This document shows positions 1 through 7,560 of a stretch of 41,006 nucleotides of DNA, piece by piece (position 1 is the stretch's first letter; each line of letters opens with the position of its first letter). The DNA is taken from NCBI GenBank assembly GCA_015229165.1, contig JADGCD010000003.1, forward strand, positions 1 through 41,006. The letters run 5' to 3'. The position numbers and the translations under genes were made by a program. A model generated the notes under the pieces. The model was not told where the DNA came from. It saw only the letters and a program-made list of their open reading frames with translations, and ran no database searches. The stretch is from Nitrospinota bacterium. Lineage in GTDB: Bacteria > Nitrospinota_A > UBA7883 > JADGGD01.

Positions 1-245
1 AAGAGCCAGGCGGCCACCGGCGCTCCCGAGACCCCCATCGCCACGAATATGAGAATGAAACCGAGCAGGGAGAGGAGGGCGACGAAAATCCCTTGTTTCG
101 CCGCTCCGGCGGCGCCCTTCCCGTCGGCGCCCAACGCGAAACCGACGATCAGCGCAAGGAAAAAGGGAATGATCTGCATCAGGCAGAATATCCAGACGGA
201 GAAATAGTTCCCCACGGCGCCGAAGAATGCGTCGCTGCCGGTCAT
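1..245 (-). CDS. Multi-pass membrane protein, CcdA-like (partial, runs off window)
   Basis: Translating the minus strand from the ATG at 245 gives about 81 residues with no stop before the window edge. They include two strongly hydrophobic segments (around IIPFFLALIVGFAL and IFVALLSLLGFILIF) joined by a short Gly/Ala/Lys loop. The ATG overlaps the stop of the upstream thioredoxin-fold gene (ATGA), so the two are translationally coupled. CcdA/DsbD-type membrane domains pass reductant across the membrane to periplasmic thioredoxin-like proteins and commonly sit beside TlpA-like genes, which makes that family the best guess. The visible part has one cysteine in the first hydrophobic segment but is too short to prove the family. 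The ORF track missed it because it is truncated. Confidence 0.6.
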   Translation of the reverse strand, partial: MTGSDAFFGAVGNYFSVWIFCLMQIIPFFLALIVGFALGADGKGAAGAAKQGIFVALLSLLGFILIFVAMGVSGAPVAAWL

Positions 246-829
246 GCCCCCTCTCCCGCCGACGGAGCCCCGAAAATGGTGTCGAGCCCGCCGGTCATCT
301 GCCCCCACGTCTCGATCTTGCCGACATGAATGAACCGGACGATCCCCCCACCATCGACAAAGATCGTGGTGGGGGTCACCTGCACACCGGCGGACTTGGC
401 GATATCTTCGCCCGCCTCGCTGGTGATGACCGGGAAGGCCAACGTATGGAGCCGGACGAACTGCTCCAACCGTTCGGGCTGATCCTGTATCCCAACCCCG
501 ACGACTGAAAGACCCCGGTCCCGGTACTCTTCCTCCGCCCTTTTCACCCACCCGATCGACTCGTGGGAGCAGGGACACCAGTTGGCGAAGAAGAAGTAAA
601 GGAGGGGCTTGCCCGCAAACGACGATCCCGTCAAGGAAACGCCCCCCCTGCCGCTGGCCTCGAAGGGGGGGAAAGGATCGCCGACCTTTAATGTTTCATT
701 AATCGATGCATCATTTGAGACGACGTAGTTGAACAGAATATTCAGGATCAGCGCCAGGGCGAGCAATAGAATGATCTGGTTGCGTCTGCCAAGGAGAAAC
801 GTCTCTCCTCCGGCCTGTTCGTCGCTCAT
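242..829 (-). CDS. Membrane-anchored TlpA/ResA-like thioredoxin-fold protein with CPC motif
   Basis: A 195-residue protein with an N-terminal membrane anchor (about residues 17-38) and a thioredoxin fold of the TlpA/AhpC-TSA type. It has the FxxNWCPCSHES strand-helix start and a cis-proline region (VTPTTIFVDGGG). Family members reduce or oxidise periplasmic disulfides, often in cytochrome c maturation. The redox site is odd: the cysteines are spaced C-P-C rather than the usual CxxC, so one residue is missing between the nucleophile and the resolving cysteine. The gene overlaps the CcdA-like gene by ATGA and follows the c-type cytochrome gene after about 50 bases, suggesting one transcript for thiol redox and cytochrome assembly. 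The fold is secure; the partner is inferred. Confidence 0.8.
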   Translation of the reverse strand: MSDEQAGGETFLLGRRNQIILLLALALILNILFNYVVSNDASINETLKVGDPFPPFEASGRGGVSLTGSSFAGKPLLYFFFANWCPCSHESIGWVKRAEEEYRDRGLSVVGVGIQDQPERLEQFVRLHTLAFPVITSEAGEDIAKSAGVQVTPTTIFVDGGGIVRFIHVGKIETWGQMTGGLDTIFGAPSAGEGA

Positions 830-878
830 CCTGTTTCACCGCCAGAAGGTTGTCGATACCGGCTCGCCGCCCGACCGG

Positions 879-1487
879 TCACGGCGCGGAAGGGGTTCCC
901 GTATTCCCGTCGGACTTGCCGAGCTGCTTCTGGAGCTCTTCGGCTCCGGACATGTGCCCCATTTTCAGCTTGTCCATCTTCATGAGAACCGATTCGATGG
1001 GGCGTTCGGCGACCGGCGTCTTGTAGAGGGCAAACAGCGCAGGATAGTCGCCGATCAGCTTTTTCATGTCCTCCTCCCGGAAGTCGGACTCCCAGTTCCC
1101 AACTAGTGCATTCCAGACTTGGGCGATGACCACCGCCTGCGCCTCCGTCACCCCGCGAAACTCCAGATCGGGGCGGGTCTTCCGGTAGTTCTGGACGAAG
1201 CTTTGCATGTGGGGAACCACCGCCACGAACGGCGCGCCGCACCGGGAGCAGTACATCTTGATCCGCTCCTCGGAATGGCACTGGGTGCAGACCTTCTTCG
1301 CCAGCGCATAGGCCTCCGTCGGCTGGTACTCGACATACCCGGACGCCTTCAGCCAATCGAGGGCTTTCGCCCGGAGCGGATTGTCGACATTGGCGACCAC
1401 CCCTAGAGCCACCGCAAACACAAGGGCGACAGTGATCGGGATGATTTTCCGCTTTCGATCAGAGGATGACGTTTCGTTCAGTTTCAT
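879..1487 (-). CDS. Membrane-anchored monohaem c-type cytochrome
   Basis: A 202-residue protein with a short basic N-terminus and one transmembrane helix (about 14-34), probably retained as an anchor. A single haem c motif CTQCH lies at 67-71. A second CxxC pair without histidine (CSRCG, 80-84) follows and could bind a metal or form a disulfide. A conserved-looking VVPHM at 91-94 and a Met/His-rich C-terminus could supply the distal haem ligand. It is the first gene of the minus-strand run with the TlpA-like and CcdA-like genes and faces the divergent PCP_red/multicopper oxidase operon across a 158-base gap. Electron transfer at the outer face of the inner membrane is likely. The subfamily was not recognised. 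Confidence 0.8.
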   Translation of the reverse strand: MKLNETSSSDRKRKIIPITVALVFAVALGVVANVDNPLRAKALDWLKASGYVEYQPTEAYALAKKVCTQCHSEERIKMYCSRCGAPFVAVVPHMQSFVQNYRKTRPDLEFRGVTEAQAVVIAQVWNALVGNWESDFREEDMKKLIGDYPALFALYKTPVAERPIESVLMKMDKLKMGHMSGAEELQKQLGKSDGNTGTPSAP

Positions 1488-1645
1488 TCCGTTTGAAGAA
1501 GCAGATTGCGTGCCAGCATGCCCACCACCCGAACGATTTCCGGGCAGTGCCCGCTCAGATCGCTTCCAACGCGGTTGGTATATTCCTTGCTCCCCCCTGT
1601 CGCCAGATGCAATGCGGGTTTTTCAGGAGAGGGGCATTACGACCT

Positions 1646-2830
1646 ATGTACCGAAACATTCTTGTGACCCTGGACAACTCCCGCTACTCGCTCTGGGGGC
1701 TGGAGCGGGCGCTGGAGCTGGCGACGAATTTCAAGGCGACACTCGTGGGGAACCATGTCTACGCCTCCCGGCTTCACGAGAAGCGCTTCGTCCAGATGGA
1801 GCCGGGACTGCCGGCCCAGTATCAGGAGCCTGCGGAGCTGCAGAAGCAGCGGGACATCCACGCCGAGCTTATCGAACGGGGATTGCAGGTCATCTCCGAT
1901 TCCTACCTCGACGTCTTCCAGAGCCGGTGCGACTCGAGCGGCGTCGCCTGCTCCCGCAAGATGATGGAGGGGAAGAACTATCTTGAACTGGTGAGAGACA
2001 TCGACCAGTCGTCCTACGACCTGGTCGCCATCGGGGCCAGGGGGCTGGGCGAGGTGGAGGACGCGGCCCTCGGATCGGTCTGCGAGCGGGTGACGCGGCG
2101 GATTTCCATCGACGCGCTGGTCATGAAAAACGACAAGCCGCTGCGCGGCGGGCATGTGGTGGTCGGTGTTGACGGCAGCGAACAGTCGTTCGCCGCCGTC
2201 GCCTCGGCCATCGCCATGTGCAAGCACATGGGGTGCCGCATGACACTCCTTGCGGTCTTCGATCCCTTCTTCCATTACAAGGCGTTCGACACCATCGCCG
2301 AAGTCCTCTCGGAGGAGGCGGGAAAGACCTTCCGGTTCGACGAGCAGGAGAAGCTCCACAAGGAGATCATCGACTCGGGGCTCGAGAAGATCTACCGGGA
2401 CCATCTGGATACCGCCGCGCTCATGGCGAAGAAGGAGGGGATCGAGGCCGCCTCCGAATTGCTGGCGGGCAAGCCGTACCACGCGATTCTTCAGTGGATC
2501 GGGGACCGGGAGGTTTCCCTGCTCGCCCTCGGCAAAGTGGGCGCCCACTGCGTGGACGAACAGGATATCGGCTCAAACACCGAAAAGCTGCTCCGCTACG
2601 CCCCCTGCAACGTCATGCTGGTCAGCCGGAAGGTCAAGCCCGATGACGACGCCGACATGCCGTTGGCCGAGCTGAACTGGACCGACGAGGCCCAGGAGAT
2701 GCTGATGCGGGTTCCGGGCTTCGTCCGGAACATGGTCCGGGGACACATGGAAAAGAACGCCCGCAACGCCGGGGCCGACACCATCACCGGGGCGATGATG
2801 CGGGAGGCCCGCGAAAAGATGGGAATGTGA
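1646..2830 (+). CDS. Tandem universal stress protein with C-terminal PCP_red domain
   Basis: From the ATG at 1646 the protein has 394 residues. The ORF track starts further upstream, but the family begins at MYRNILVTLD and a purine-rich AGGAGAGGGG lies upstream. Two UspA-type alpha/beta domains are visible (about 1-162 and 169-328), each ending in the usual hydrophobic strand (ALVMK, NVMLVSRK). A short acidic linker is followed by a PCP_red-like helical domain (about 345-392; W..EA...L..VP.FVR pattern), the small domain known from the light-independent protochlorophyllide reductase subunit ChlB/BchB. It is first in the operon and is followed 1 base later by a radical SAM gene with the same domain three times. 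The shared domain suggests joint work on one cofactor or complex; the role is unknown. Confidence 0.85.
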   Translation: MYRNILVTLDNSRYSLWGLERALELATNFKATLVGNHVYASRLHEKRFVQMEPGLPAQYQEPAELQKQRDIHAELIERGLQVISDSYLDVFQSRCDSSGVACSRKMMEGKNYLELVRDIDQSSYDLVAIGARGLGEVEDAALGSVCERVTRRISIDALVMKNDKPLRGGHVVVGVDGSEQSFAAVASAIAMCKHMGCRMTLLAVFDPFFHYKAFDTIAEVLSEEAGKTFRFDEQEKLHKEIIDSGLEKIYRDHLDTAALMAKKEGIEAASELLAGKPYHAILQWIGDREVSLLALGKVGAHCVDEQDIGSNTEKLLRYAPCNVMLVSRKVKPDDDADMPLAELNWTDEAQEMLMRVPGFVRNMVRGHMEKNARNAGADTITGAMMREAREKMGM

Positions 2831-2831
2831 C

Positions 2832-4691
2832 ATGACGTTCGTCCCCTACGCCGTCTCGTGGAACCTGACCGGCCGCTGCAATCTGGCGTGCGACCATTGC
2901 TACCTCGACGCCAACGCCCGCACCTGCGGCGACGACGGGGAGCTGACCACGGAGCAGGCGATCGACACGGTGGGCCAGATCGCCGCGCTAAACCCCGAAT
3001 CGGTCCTCATCCTGACCGGGGGGGAGCCGCTCTTGCGCCACGACCTCGACCGGATCGTCGGGGCGGCCGCGGCGGCCGGGTTGATGGTCGTTCTGGGAAC
3101 CAACGGCGTCCTGCTCGACCGGAGCGCCGCACGGCGGCTCAAAGAGGCGGGACTCGCCGGTGTCGGCGTCAGTATCGATTCGCTCGACCCCCTGATCCAC
3201 GACACCTTCCGGCGGAAGCGCGGAGCCCTTTCGGCGTCCATGCAGGGGCTCGCTTTCGCCCGCGAGGAGGGGTTAAGCGTCCAGGTGCAGACCACCGTCA
3301 TGCGGTCGAACATCCGGGACATCCCTCTCATCGCCCAGTGGGCCCACCATATCGGCGCGAAGGTCTTCAACCTCTTCTTCCTCGTCTGCGTCGGACGGGG
3401 GGAGCAGATGACCGACATTTCGCCGACGCAGTACGAAGAGACGCTGCGCTGGGCCGCCTCGGAGAAGGACCGCTTTCCCGGCATGATGGTCCGCCCCAAA
3501 TGCGCCCCCCACTTCAAGCGAATCCTCCACCAGAACAACCCGGACGACCCGCTCCTCTCCACCTATGTCGCCGCCTGCCGGGCCGGAACCCACTACCTGC
3601 GGATCACCCCGCACGGCGCGGTGACCCCCTGTCCCTACATGGAGACCCAGGCCGGCTCGCTGACGCGGACCTCGTTGTCCGCCATATGGGCCGACGCGCC
3701 GGAGTTGACCCGGTTCCGCCGCCCCGATTACGAAGGGAAATGCGGACGGTGCCGCTACCGGCTCCTCTGCGGCGGTTGCCGCGCGCGGGCGCTGGCGACG
3801 GTCGGCGACCCGATGGGGGAAGACCAGTGGTGCGTTTACGAGCCGGTCGGCGTCGAGGCGCCCATCACCACCGTCGATACCGACGCCAAATTCGGCGTAA
3901 AAGGTGAAAGCAGCCTGGCGTGGGACGCCGACGCCGAGGCGATACTCGGGAAGATTCCCTTTTTCGCCCGCCCGATGGTCCGGATGGGGGTCGAGCGCCG
4001 GGCGATGGCGGAGAAGGTCGAACGAATCACCCTCGAATACTTCCGGCGCGTCTCCCCCTCCCCCCGGATGTTCGGCGACGCGGCGCCCCCCTCCCCCGTC
4101 ACGGTCGAAACGGCGACGGACGCCGCCGAAATTCCGTGGACGCCGGACGCGAAGGAGCGGGTCTCCCATGCGCCCGAGTTCGTCCGCCCCGGCATCCCGA
4201 AGCTGATGCAGAAACGGGCGTGCGAACGGGGCAAAACGGTCATCGACAGCGCGTTCCTGAGCGAAATCCGGGACGAGTCAATGATGCTGGCCTCCCGGCG
4301 GATAAAGAAGCTCGGAATCGACGAGCTTTCCATGGACGCATGGGACGCGGCGCGGAAGAAGCTTTTCGCCAAATCCCCTGAGAAGATTCAGGTCATCGAT
4401 ACCATCACAGAGCTGCTCAACGGCCGCGAACAGAAGAACGGACCTATCGTCGAACGTTTTTCCGGCTACATGGCCGACTCCCTGGGGAAAAAGCTCGGGT
4501 GGTCGAAAGAAGCGCGCCTGCGCATGGAGCGTGCGCCCGCCTTCGTCCGGGAGAAGGCGGCCCGGGCGGTGGAAGGATTCGCCCGGGAGAACGGATACCG
4601 GATCGTGAACGAAGAAGCATTGGACAAAGCGCTGGCGCAGATGCCTTTTGGCGCCATGACCGGCGCGTCGCCGTCGCCCGACCGGACGTAA
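2832..4691 (+). CDS. NirJ/AhbD-like radical SAM-SPASM protein with three PCP_red-like repeats
   Basis: A 619-residue protein. The radical SAM core carries the 4Fe-4S motif CNLACDHC (C16, C20, C23) and the SAM-binding TGGEPLL (62-68). A SPASM-type domain follows, with cysteines at 249, 267, 304, 307, 313, 316 and 334 for auxiliary clusters. The sequence style resembles NirJ/AhbD/MoaA-like enzymes of haem d1 or haem side-chain modification. The C-terminal third has three W..(D/E)A....-PxFxR helical repeats (about 364-407, 436-480, 557-603) resembling PCP_red, with a helical insert between the second and third. The start lies 1 base after the USP stop and no good ribosome site is seen, so translational coupling is likely. 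The substrate is unknown; tetrapyrrole or peptide modification are the main options. Confidence 0.85.
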   Translation: MTFVPYAVSWNLTGRCNLACDHCYLDANARTCGDDGELTTEQAIDTVGQIAALNPESVLILTGGEPLLRHDLDRIVGAAAAAGLMVVLGTNGVLLDRSAARRLKEAGLAGVGVSIDSLDPLIHDTFRRKRGALSASMQGLAFAREEGLSVQVQTTVMRSNIRDIPLIAQWAHHIGAKVFNLFFLVCVGRGEQMTDISPTQYEETLRWAASEKDRFPGMMVRPKCAPHFKRILHQNNPDDPLLSTYVAACRAGTHYLRITPHGAVTPCPYMETQAGSLTRTSLSAIWADAPELTRFRRPDYEGKCGRCRYRLLCGGCRARALATVGDPMGEDQWCVYEPVGVEAPITTVDTDAKFGVKGESSLAWDADAEAILGKIPFFARPMVRMGVERRAMAEKVERITLEYFRRVSPSPRMFGDAAPPSPVTVETATDAAEIPWTPDAKERVSHAPEFVRPGIPKLMQKRACERGKTVIDSAFLSEIRDESMMLASRRIKKLGIDELSMDAWDAARKKLFAKSPEKIQVIDTITELLNGREQKNGPIVERFSGYMADSLGKKLGWSKEARLRMERAPAFVREKAARAVEGFARENGYRIVNEEALDKALAQMPFGAMTGASPSPDRT

Positions 4692-4732
4692 TCACCGGCG
4701 CCTACCGACAAACGTACAACGAGGAACAGATC

Positions 4733-5326
4733 ATGACCATTCGCAGGACTTCTTCACGGCTTCAGCCGCACCCCTTGGCGACCCGTCTGCTGATCGGCGG
4801 TTTCGCATCGCTGATAACGCTTCTGCCGACAGCGGCGTCGGCGGAGCATCAGGTGGCCGACGAACATGAAGTCCATTTCGACAGCGCCACCGAAAAGCAG
4901 ATCGGCAAAGAAACGTTGCACGAGCTGTCGCAGTTCTTCCACGATGCGGAAATCGCATTGGAGACGGAAGACATGGACGCCATCATGGCCCTCTACTCGG
5001 ACGGTTACGCCAACGGCCCTCACAACAAGGCGTCGCTGATCCCGATCTGGAAGCGGATCTTCCGCGACTTTGACAACCTCTACACCAAACACAACATGCG
5101 CGTCGTCACCGAGTCGGGCGATAGTCCGGTGATGATCATCCGGTGCAGCGGCATCCTGATGGGGACCCCCAAGGGGGAGTCGAATGCGGTCGCCATTGCG
5201 CTCGACTACTGGATCAACAACGACCACATCCTCGTGAAGGAAAAAGGGACGTGGCGTCTCGTCGGCACCACCGGAAAAGAGCAGAAACGGTTCGGGTTCG
5301 ACACGCCGATCCATCCGCTTTTCTGA
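4733..5326 (+). CDS. Exported NTF2/SnoaL-like domain protein
   Basis: The ATG at 4733 gives 197 residues. The upstream extension in the ORF track only reads through the end of the radical SAM gene in another frame. A Sec signal peptide spans about 1-37, ending in AASA. The mature protein has the alpha+beta cone pattern of NTF2-like proteins: a helix with FFHDAEIALETEDMDAIMALYSDGY, then strands and a final W-R-L-V-G-T strand. Such domains bind small molecules or act as accessory or dimerisation units. A GAGGAAC ribosome site lies 7 bases upstream. It sits between the radical SAM and FKBP genes, so it is probably a periplasmic component of the same pathway. The exact role was not recognised. 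Confidence 0.75.
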   Translation: MTIRRTSSRLQPHPLATRLLIGGFASLITLLPTAASAEHQVADEHEVHFDSATEKQIGKETLHELSQFFHDAEIALETEDMDAIMALYSDGYANGPHNKASLIPIWKRIFRDFDNLYTKHNMRVVTESGDSPVMIIRCSGILMGTPKGESNAVAIALDYWINNDHILVKEKGTWRLVGTTGKEQKRFGFDTPIHPLF

Positions 5327-5347
5327 ACCGAAACAAAGGGGGCCGCA

Positions 5348-6061
5348 ATGAACATCCGGTACACACCCGCTCTTGCGCTGATGGCGGTCATCGCAGCGGG
5401 CTCTTCCGACGTGGTCGCCGCCAAGGATCACGGACTGGCCACGTTCAGGGACAAGCTGAGCTACAGCATCGGCGCCCAGATCGGCGGCAACCTGAAGCGG
5501 GACAAGCTCGATCTGGAGATCGAAACGGTTCTGCGCGGCGTGAAAGACGCCTTCCTTGCCAAGGGATCCGTCCTGACGACGGAGGAGATGCAGGAGACGC
5601 TCGTCGCCTTCCAGCAGCGTCAGGAGAAGGATAAGGCGGCATGGCGCAAGTCCGAAGGGGAGAAGAACCGGCGCGCCGGGAAGGCGTTCCTCGAAAAGAA
5701 CCGCGCCGCCACGGGGGTAATCACCACCGCCAGCGGGTTGCAGTACAAGGAACTAAAGAAGGGAAAGGGGCCGCGTCCCGGCCTCGCCGACGAGGTGAAA
5801 GTCCATTACCGGGGTTCGCTCATCGACGGGACGGAATTCGACAGCTCCTATCCGGCGGGCGAACCGGCGGTCTTTGGGCTCAACGGGGTCATCCCCGGAT
5901 GGGTCGAAGGACTGCAATTGATGCCGCTGGGCTCCACCTACCGGTTCTTCATCCCCCCCCATCTCGCCTATGGCGACCGGGGGGCGGGGACTACCATAGG
6001 CCCAGACGCCACCCTGATATTCGACGTGGAGCTTCTGGACATCCGGACGGCCAGGAACTGA
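5348..6061 (+). CDS. Periplasmic FKBP-type peptidyl-prolyl isomerase (FkpA/Mip-like)
   Basis: A 237-residue protein with a signal peptide (about 1-24), an FKBP_N-type helical dimerisation domain (about 30-125, with the typical KLSYSIGAQIGGNL start) and a complete FKBP domain (about 140-234). Active-site signatures are present: VHYRGSLIDGTEFDSSY, VIPGWVEGLQLM and IPPHLAYGDRG. Such proteins catalyse prolyl isomerisation and act as chaperones in the periplasm. A strong AAAGGGGG ribosome site precedes the ATG. Its place directly before the thioredoxin-like and multicopper oxidase genes suggests it helps fold exported products of this operon. Confidence 0.9.
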   Translation: MNIRYTPALALMAVIAAGSSDVVAAKDHGLATFRDKLSYSIGAQIGGNLKRDKLDLEIETVLRGVKDAFLAKGSVLTTEEMQETLVAFQQRQEKDKAAWRKSEGEKNRRAGKAFLEKNRAATGVITTASGLQYKELKKGKGPRPGLADEVKVHYRGSLIDGTEFDSSYPAGEPAVFGLNGVIPGWVEGLQLMPLGSTYRFFIPPHLAYGDRGAGTTIGPDATLIFDVELLDIRTARN

Positions 6062-6086
6062 TCGCGACCGACGCAAGGAGCCACGC

Positions 6087-6506
6087 ATGACCAGTACTCT
6101 CGCCCGGACCGTGACGTCGCTGGGTCTTTTCCTGCTCATCTGCGCCCCCCCGGCGGCGCGCGCCGCCCACGACGGACTCACGACCTACGTCTTCTACTAC
6201 CACGCAGACTGGTGAACCGCCTGCGGGAAGATGGGTCCCATCTTCGAACAGTTGAAAAGGGAAAGCGCCGACCCCGGGGTCGTGTACGTCAGGTTCGACC
6301 TGAGCGACGACCTCGGCGCGGCTATCGCCAAGGAGGTAGCCGCCGGATACGGCGTAGCGGATATTTTCGCCTACGCTCGGCGGACCGGTTTTATTGTGCT
6401 GGTGGACGCCAAGACGAAAAAGGCTGTCGAGACGCTGGACATCACCATGAGCGCCGACCGCATGCGGCAGGCGATCAGGGCCGCCGCCCGTCGGTCGGGC
6501 GCATGA
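6087..6506 (+). CDS. Exported thioredoxin-like protein, probable selenoprotein (Sec43, UxxC; TGA at 6213-6215)
   Basis: The frame opens at ATG 6087 after a strong AAGGAG site, encodes a signal peptide (residues 1-26, ending in ARA) and the thioredoxin strand TTYVFYYHADW, meets TGA at 6213-6215, then continues open as TACGKMGPIFEQL to a TGA at 6506. Reading the TGA as selenocysteine gives 139 residues and the motif ADW-U-TAC-GKM. This is the ADWCxxCKxM site of DsbD-gamma/Thioredoxin_7 proteins with the first cysteine replaced by Sec43 (partner Cys46). Coding quality is equal on both sides. A bSECIS-like hairpin lies immediately downstream (listed separately). Without Sec insertion the product would be a 42-residue stub. 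The ORF track shows only the downstream part. The fold is secure and selenocysteine is likely; a nonsense mutation or sequencing error is the alternative. Confidence 0.85.
6213..6245 (+). promoter_or_regulatory. Candidate bSECIS: UGA plus downstream hairpin
   Basis: The recoded UGA (6213-6215) is followed by GAAGATGGG-T-CCCATCTTC (6227-6245), a perfect 9-base inverted repeat that would fold with a 3-5 nucleotide apical loop. Counting the U of UGA as 1, the loop carries G22 G23 U24 C25. E. coli fdhF has the same GGUC at the same positions, where G23 and U24 contact SelB. Position 17 is A rather than the bulged U of fdhF, and the apical stem is one base out of register. This fits the looser consensus known for bacterial SECIS elements (G early in the apical loop, hairpin within tens of bases after UGA). 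Confidence 0.75.
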
Positions 6507-6525
6507 CGAGAGGGGAGACCGGGGC

Positions 6526-7560
6526 ATGAGCGGGATGCGGCGCTGGCTGCCGGCTTTTGCGGCGGGGTTTGTCATTCTCGCAGCGACGCCCGCCGCCCGG
6601 GCCGAGACGCGCGAGTTCCGCATGACTATCGAGCAGACCACCATCACCGTGGCGCCCGACCTCGATTACGCGGTCTTCGGCTACAACGGCCAGACGCCAG
6701 GGCCGCTGATCCACGTCCGGCAGGGGGACGACGTGGTCGTCCATGTCACCAACAACACCCTGATGCCCCATACCATCCACTGGCACGGCGTCTACCAGAC
6801 CGACAACTGGCGTCTCGACGGGGTCCCCGGCGTCACCCAGGAGGAGATCCGCCCCGCCGGGGGAACCTTCACCTACCGGTGGAAGGCGGAGAAAAGCGGG
6901 TCGCTCTGGTACCACTGCCACGTCAACGTCAGCGAGCATGTCGCCATCCGCGGGATGTGGGGGCCTATCGTGGTCGATCCCCTCACGCCGACCCCCGAGG
7001 AGAAGCGGGTCACCAAAGAGGCGCTCTTTATGCTCTCGACGTGGGACAGCCACTTCGCCGGGATGTGGGGTCAGGGAGGCGCCCCCCACGACATGCCCGA
7101 TTACTTTTCGGTCAACGCCAAATGCTTTCCGATCACCCACCCCCTTCGGGTGAAGAAGGGGGATGTGGTCCGCTTCCGCTTCTTCGCCGTCGGCATGTCG
7201 ATTCACACACTCCACCTCCACGGCCACGACATGCTGGTCACCCACAAGGACGGGACGCCGCTTCCGCAACCGTACTGGGTTGACACCCTGATGATTGGTC
7301 CGGGGGAGCGGTACGACGCCATCGTCGAGATGAACAATCCCGGACTCTTCATCTTTCACGACCATGTGGACTCCCACATGACCAACAACGGCAAGGACCC
7401 GGGAGGTCCGATCACCATTATCGAGTACGACGGGGTTAAGCGCCCCGATTTCTATATCTGGAAAGACAAGGAATACGACGCCAACTTCTTCTATTCGGAA
7501 TCGATGCGCCGAGGCTACGGCCTGTTCGAATGGAGCGGTTTCAAAGGAAAGGGACGGTAA
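6526..7560 (+). CDS. Two-domain multicopper oxidase (NirK/laccase-like)
   Basis: A 344-residue protein with a signal peptide (1-26, ending in ARA) and two cupredoxin domains. Domain 1 contains HTIHWHG (82-88) and the type-1 copper set WYHCHVNVSEH....M (H130, C131, H132, H138, M144). Domain 2 contains HTLHLHGHDM (227-236) and FIFHDHVDSHM (275-285) but no type-1 cysteine. The type-1 copper is therefore in domain 1 only, as in NirK and one class of two-domain laccases, which act as trimers with trinuclear or type-2 copper between subunits. HWH and HCH histidine pairs favour an oxidase over a nitrite reductase, but this is unproven. It follows the probable Sec-thioredoxin by 19 bases, and its stop overlaps the next start (TAATG). 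Confidence 0.88.
   Translation: MSGMRRWLPAFAAGFVILAATPAARAETREFRMTIEQTTITVAPDLDYAVFGYNGQTPGPLIHVRQGDDVVVHVTNNTLMPHTIHWHGVYQTDNWRLDGVPGVTQEEIRPAGGTFTYRWKAEKSGSLWYHCHVNVSEHVAIRGMWGPIVVDPLTPTPEEKRVTKEALFMLSTWDSHFAGMWGQGGAPHDMPDYFSVNAKCFPITHPLRVKKGDVVRFRFFAVGMSIHTLHLHGHDMLVTHKDGTPLPQPYWVDTLMIGPGERYDAIVEMNNPGLFIFHDHVDSHMTNNGKDPGGPITIIEYDGVKRPDFYIWKDKEYDANFFYSESMRRGYGLFEWSGFKGKGR

Noticed and set aside
6231-6506. Separate 91-residue gene as given in the ORF track
   Set aside because: Its ATG lies after the active-site cysteine and has no ribosome site. The upstream frame carries the signal peptide and first thioredoxin strand, so it is the second part of the TGA-containing gene.
6087-6506. Simple pseudogene explanation for the TGA
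   Set aside because: Only one stop, exactly at a redox cysteine position, with a SECIS-like hairpin and intact coding on both sides. It remains the main alternative but is less likely.
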